DNA of 48,698 nucleotides, from contig JAQICV010000098.1 of the NCBI GenBank assembly GCA_027858315.1, positions 1-48,698 of the forward strand, written 5' to 3'. The stretch is from Candidatus Woesearchaeota archaeon. Its GTDB lineage: Archaea; Nanobdellota; Nanobdellia; Woesearchaeales; UBA583. Made by a program: the position numbers and the translations under genes. The notes beneath the pieces were generated by a model. It was not told where the DNA came from. It did no database searches and saw nothing but the letters and a program-made list of their open reading frames with translations. Shown one piece after another: positions 48,447-48,698 of this stretch. Within the stretch, counting starts at the first letter, position 1. Each line of letters starts with the position of its first letter.

Positions 48447-48698
48447 AGTATATACTAAAACTTTTTCTTTATAAAGCTTTTTTATAACTTATATTATATC
48501 ATATAAAAATAGTTATAAAAATGATTAGAAATTATAATTCAAATAATTTATATTTTTTATTTTATAAACATATAGTAATATAGGCTTCATCCGATTGAGT
48601 ATAAACAACAACTAATTATCTATTTTTATCTAAAAATTTATTTTTTGAATAAAAAATCTAAATTGAAAATTTAGAATAAAAGAAATATTCTTATGCAT
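48447..48698. other. gene-free AT-rich end of window
   Basis: Apart from the promoter of the surface-protein gene, this stretch shows no convincing coding frame. A perfect hairpin TCTAAATT-GAA-AATTTAGA lies at about 48657-48675. Short frames on both strands are under 25 codons. It may belong to the regulatory region of a gene beyond the window. Confidence 0.45.

Noticed and set aside
48630-48698. Short minus-strand frame at the window end as a truncated gene
   Set aside because: It is only about 22 codons, Phe/Ile-rich as expected from AT-rich DNA, and starts at the window edge.

Overview
This window looks like chromosomal DNA of an AT-rich archaeon, most likely a DPANN lineage of the Woesearchaeota/Pacearchaeota type. 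That placement is an inference; no rRNA is present. The evidence for an archaeon is: archaeal MCM, PolD large subunit (DP2), ABCE1/RLI, aIF1A, ribosomal proteins eL42 and eS17, a Dim2-like KH protein, TrmB and Lrp regulators, a tRNA with a perfect bulge-helix-bulge intron, and TATA boxes centred about 26 nt before ATG codons (leaderless transcription). The many secreted proteins with N-termini such as KKNKAQISIF are typical of small-genome DPANN archaea.

Layout. 1-7083: end of an HTH_10 regulator, a minus-strand unit carrying only the C-terminal part of DP2, a Cys-rich secreted protein divergent from mcm, and a small membrane protein. 7254-13940: information-processing region with five tRNAs (Val, Gly, intron-containing Ile-UAU, Asn, Ile-GAU), eL42, ABCE1, a DUF2892 protein with a histone-H1-like tail, a rhomboid protease and a TraB-family protein. 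14120-16474: DEAD-box helicase, a decayed LamG-like gene and a small membrane protein. 16577-22648: a four-gene operon of large pilin-like or secreted proteins. Its promoter carries a palindrome that recurs, at identical spacing, at the promoter of the neighbouring membrane gene. 22890-28970: Nudix hydrolase, multi-membrane protein, PUA protein (the last two share one palindromic TATA box), AI-2E family transporter, aIF1A, and an unknown two-gene module divergent from a TrmB regulator with a likely operator between them. 29031-41411: KH protein followed by a type IV pilus/archaellum-like locus: two coiled-coil proteins, a major pilin, five minor pilins, a secretion ATPase, two platform proteins, then (after a tRNA-Arg) several membrane proteins and a lipoprotein. 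41502-48446: enolase, eS17, a duplicated Lrp regulator, GrpE, a cupin resembling archaeal phosphoglucose isomerase but lacking its metal ligands, and a large Ig/FN3-like surface protein with a long charged cytoplasmic tail.

How it fits together. The window mixes core replication and translation genes with a heavy investment in cell-surface structures. First genes of units appear leaderless. Some internal operon genes carry Shine-Dalgarno-like GGAGG or GAGGT. The most unusual items are the dedicated tRNA-Ile(UAU) with intron, the paired promoter palindromes over the surface-protein genes, the symmetrical shared TATA box, the repeated hairpin directly behind tRNAs, the N-terminally truncated or split DP2, and the pilus locus with a split platform protein and uncharacterised partners.
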